Shown here piece after piece: positions 63,101-64,000 of a stretch of DNA of 64,000 nt. Position numbers and translations under genes: made by a program. The DNA comes from Polyangiaceae bacterium (GTDB lineage Bacteria; Myxococcota_A; Polyangia; Polyangiales; Polyangiaceae): contig JACKEA010000006.1 of the NCBI GenBank assembly GCA_020633235.1, forward strand, positions 124,001 through 188,000, given 5' to 3'. The notes below the pieces were generated by a model. That model was given only the letters and a program-made list of their open reading frames with translations, did no database searches and was not told the DNA's origin. How positions within the stretch are numbered: position 1 is the stretch's first letter; every line of letters starts with the position of its first letter.

Positions 63101-63993
63101 GCAAGGGCCGGGTGTTCATCTGGAGCCAGGCCAAGGGCATCCAGATTCAGCCGGACGCGACGGCGACCAACGGTGAGCTATTGGCCAGCAACGTGTACGG
63201 CCTCTCGGACAACGGCGACATCATCGGAACGTTCAACGGCGGCATCTTGTACACCGGCGGCGCCGTGAAGCCGCTCTCCCAGCCGGCGTCTCCCGTCTCG
63301 GGTTGGACCTGCTCTCAAGCGCTGTCCACCGGTGCGTTCTTCCGCATGACGCCCGGCGGAAAGCTGGTCGGCACCGCCAATTGCGGCGCTGGCGGCTTCA
63401 CGCCGGTGGGCTACGCCGCCACCTGGGAGCCGGCCGCCCTCTTGGCACCGGGCTTTTCGGGACCCAACACCAGCAACACCGAGGCTCACGGCATGAACGG
63501 CTCAGGGATGGTCGTGGGTTGCGCGGATTTCACGCCCCTTCGGCAGGCCGCGGTGTTCTCCGGGGGAACGGCGCAGCAGCTCCAAACGGTGGCGGAGGCT
63601 CCCAGCTCCTGCGCCATGGACGTGAACGACAGCGGCGTGATCGTCGGCTCCGGCGGCAACGGCACCACCAAGGTCGCGTTGATGTGGCCGAGCGCCGGCG
63701 CCGCACCGGTGACGTTCCCCAATGCCCCCATCGGCGGCATCATCGACATCAACAACGCCGGCGTGATGCTGGCGGGCCCCACGCCGGAAACCTTCGCCTA
63801 CGCGCCGGTGTACGTGAGCGACGACGGCGGTGCTACGTGGACCAAGGTGGGCGGGGATCCCGTGGACGTAGGCGGCGTGACCTACGCGGTGACCCGTGCC
63901 TACGCCATCAACGACAACGGCGTGATCGCCGCCACGGCGGCGATGGGCTCCTTCGGAACGCTGGTTCCCGTGGCCCTCGTGCCCAGCGGCTGA
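60181..63993 (+). CDS. Large lipoprotein with TIG/IPT and HAF-type repeats
   Basis: 1270 residues from ATG 60181 (TTG 60178 precedes it). Signal and lipobox are in MALLSSPFARARALGAVFLG then GVLLFGC. About 55-110 has Asp-rich calcium-binding loops (GDADTDDNGISDRDE, DTDEDGTPDYQDVDDDGDG). About 140-310 looks like two TIG/IPT folds (GAPLVFELSPASAAVGSTLE, GVTSVFFGSTEVAPTAKS). The middle (about 470-820) is unrecognised and partly helical. Another TIG-like domain follows (LTKLEPATGVADDHLTVTGK, FANDVHFEFREANV). The last 330 residues carry HAF-type repeats with GVAVNEKDEVLGIAWGG, YGLSDNGDIIGTF, AMDVNDSGVIVG, DINNAGVMLAG, AYAINDNGVIAAT. It is probably a surface adhesion or recognition protein; no enzyme motif is seen. 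Confidence 0.88.
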   Translation: MALLSSPFARARALGAVFLGGVLLFGCSSEGDSGGGGTQKKAARVSCADVKHEVVPVPSVAGVGPDYLGDADTDDNGISDRDEWGLLEFAPVDTDEDGTPDYQDVDDDGDGLVDVNDAERTEALSVTDELGLTEKFGMLSNAWTELPTGAAPRAARPGDHLIVSGTGLSCDALVAFEGGAETKNAWPVSASDTEVEVVVPEGAGDGVAVIQDGVRSNTLTVSVVDAGAPLVFELSPASAAVGSTLELTGVDLSGVTSVFFGSTEVAPTAKSASSVQVVVPADASADVVRVSAGDVSSNAVFLRTTTPATVKVTAPSGITPTRVVYGPEQEVPLGADGTAAIEIAARGLRTIDVFAGDQGVLQALSAPGMSEVTVDASSTAVALAVQASGAAHRISPESLEKLLQIAAPLSATQALAAAVEADPASLWTAPSAELSALIYEAASSVQTEVDAAVAAGTLATPQAAPSPVAGPIPMATIDPSGPQADISVTQTQGTPNISVDNDTQLNVSVKVWDTERKVALQDHSGWGYGKSVVGGQTPITFLFTANHVDLDQPRGRDSRVEIVTPGILSPQPTDPLAVKTQRMLQLRTVMEKVIWPILTTAIEVKVNPKILVELFKAHAPGATADFFDNMNKGAVTAAVKVVVNAFIRDAQNVGPLVRGAVGFLAAKAGPKVIEYVAKRFAKNMVPVLNALDAALSAASTAIAAIDALKAAADLGSTPGQLEWSVLFDLGISKLSPLTIKKLDVDVSNVELWGNQFYPKFENGKYVIPTVTFTDKGATGFGTYLNDRSDVKFFISSDGTRIDHIRLPAYYVRTAVGPIEVRVDKGSDSAVAPDDIKVLTDFELTKLEPATGVADDHLTVTGKGFANDVHFEFREANVPEAQAQLVDATLVSHTDTSAEIIVPQLPAGKKQWLVRAYQNGALGVRSNGLLFVVKGGAYQLVPIGTPTSGEYGEGVAVNEKDEVLGIAWGGVNSGGKGRVFIWSQAKGIQIQPDATATNGELLASNVYGLSDNGDIIGTFNGGILYTGGAVKPLSQPASPVSGWTCSQALSTGAFFRMTPGGKLVGTANCGAGGFTPVGYAATWEPAALLAPGFSGPNTSNTEAHGMNGSGMVVGCADFTPLRQAAVFSGGTAQQLQTVAEAPSSCAMDVNDSGVIVGSGGNGTTKVALMWPSAGAAPVTFPNAPIGGIIDINNAGVMLAGPTPETFAYAPVYVSDDGGATWTKVGGDPVDVGGVTYAVTRAYAINDNGVIAATAAMGSFGTLVPVALVPSG

Positions 63994-64000
63994 CGGCTCA

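Overview
The window looks like chromosomal DNA of a high-GC myxobacterium (Myxococcota, probably the Polyangiales/Sorangium side). The evidence is three Hanks-type Ser/Thr kinases, two sigma-54 activators (one FHA, one GAF), two AgmX/PglI-like proteins, many lipoproteins with Gly-Ala-Ser or Pro-Ala linkers, thrombospondin type-3 repeats, and C-terminal Cys/hydrophobic/Arg tails of the MYXO-CTERM type. No tRNA, rRNA, CRISPR array, insertion sequence, phage or integrase gene was seen. Coding density is very high and genes are short transcription units on both strands. The exact lineage is an inference.

Layout. 1-7.2 kb: a Ser/Thr kinase fused to a formylglycine-generating-enzyme (FGE) like domain (cut by the left edge), a small lipoprotein, a GYF_2-GAF protein, a CobA-HemD fusion for siroheme/corrinoid synthesis, a lone FHA protein, a secreted GH5 glycosidase and a lipoprotein. 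7.5-11.3 kb: an RRM RNA-binding protein with a clear terminator, an MFS transporter, and the glutathione-dependent formaldehyde pair frmA-frmB. 11.4-16.5 kb: an overlapping SpoIID-like/M15 peptidase pair with Ca-binding repeats, then on the other strand an orphan PhnD-like protein and a Cys-rich lipoprotein. 16.5-20.4 kb: FHA-type sigma-54 activator, metallo-beta-lactamase-fold hydrolase behind a good -24/-12 site, and GAF-type sigma-54 activator. 20.4-25.8 kb (minus): prmA, a GT39/ArnT-like membrane glycosyltransferase and a kinase, likely one operon. 25.9-35.5 kb: calcineurin-like phosphoesterase, EAL protein, TldD/TldE protease pair, a GNAT acetyltransferase with no nearby stop, an M4/M36-like metalloprotease with MYXO-CTERM, and an AgmX-like protein.

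35.6-36.06 kb is the only clear gene-poor stretch. 36-47 kb: small membrane protein, six-TM kinase, YpfJ-type zinc peptidase, a large helical lipoprotein, a DUF362-CBM9-like lipoprotein and several uncharacterised secreted proteins. 47-57.4 kb: a lipoprotein/hybrid histidine kinase/DNRLRE-protein operon, second AgmX-like protein, second orphan PhnD-like protein, a lipoprotein, DUF427, a FabH-like ketosynthase and CorA. 57.6-64 kb: a beta-helix lipoprotein translationally coupled to an FGE-like protein, and a 1270-residue TIG/HAF-repeat lipoprotein.

A family of GC-rich palindromic intergenic repeats (core about TGTYGGTYCGCCGCGG, often with a GGCGCGA...TCGCGCC hairpin) recurs at a dozen gene borders and is the clearest structure that gene calls do not explain. 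The best candidates for new biology are these repeats, the sigma-54 island at 16.5-20.4 kb, the doubly anchored SpoIID/M15 wall module, the two signal-less PhnD-like paralogues and the DUF362-CBM9 protein.
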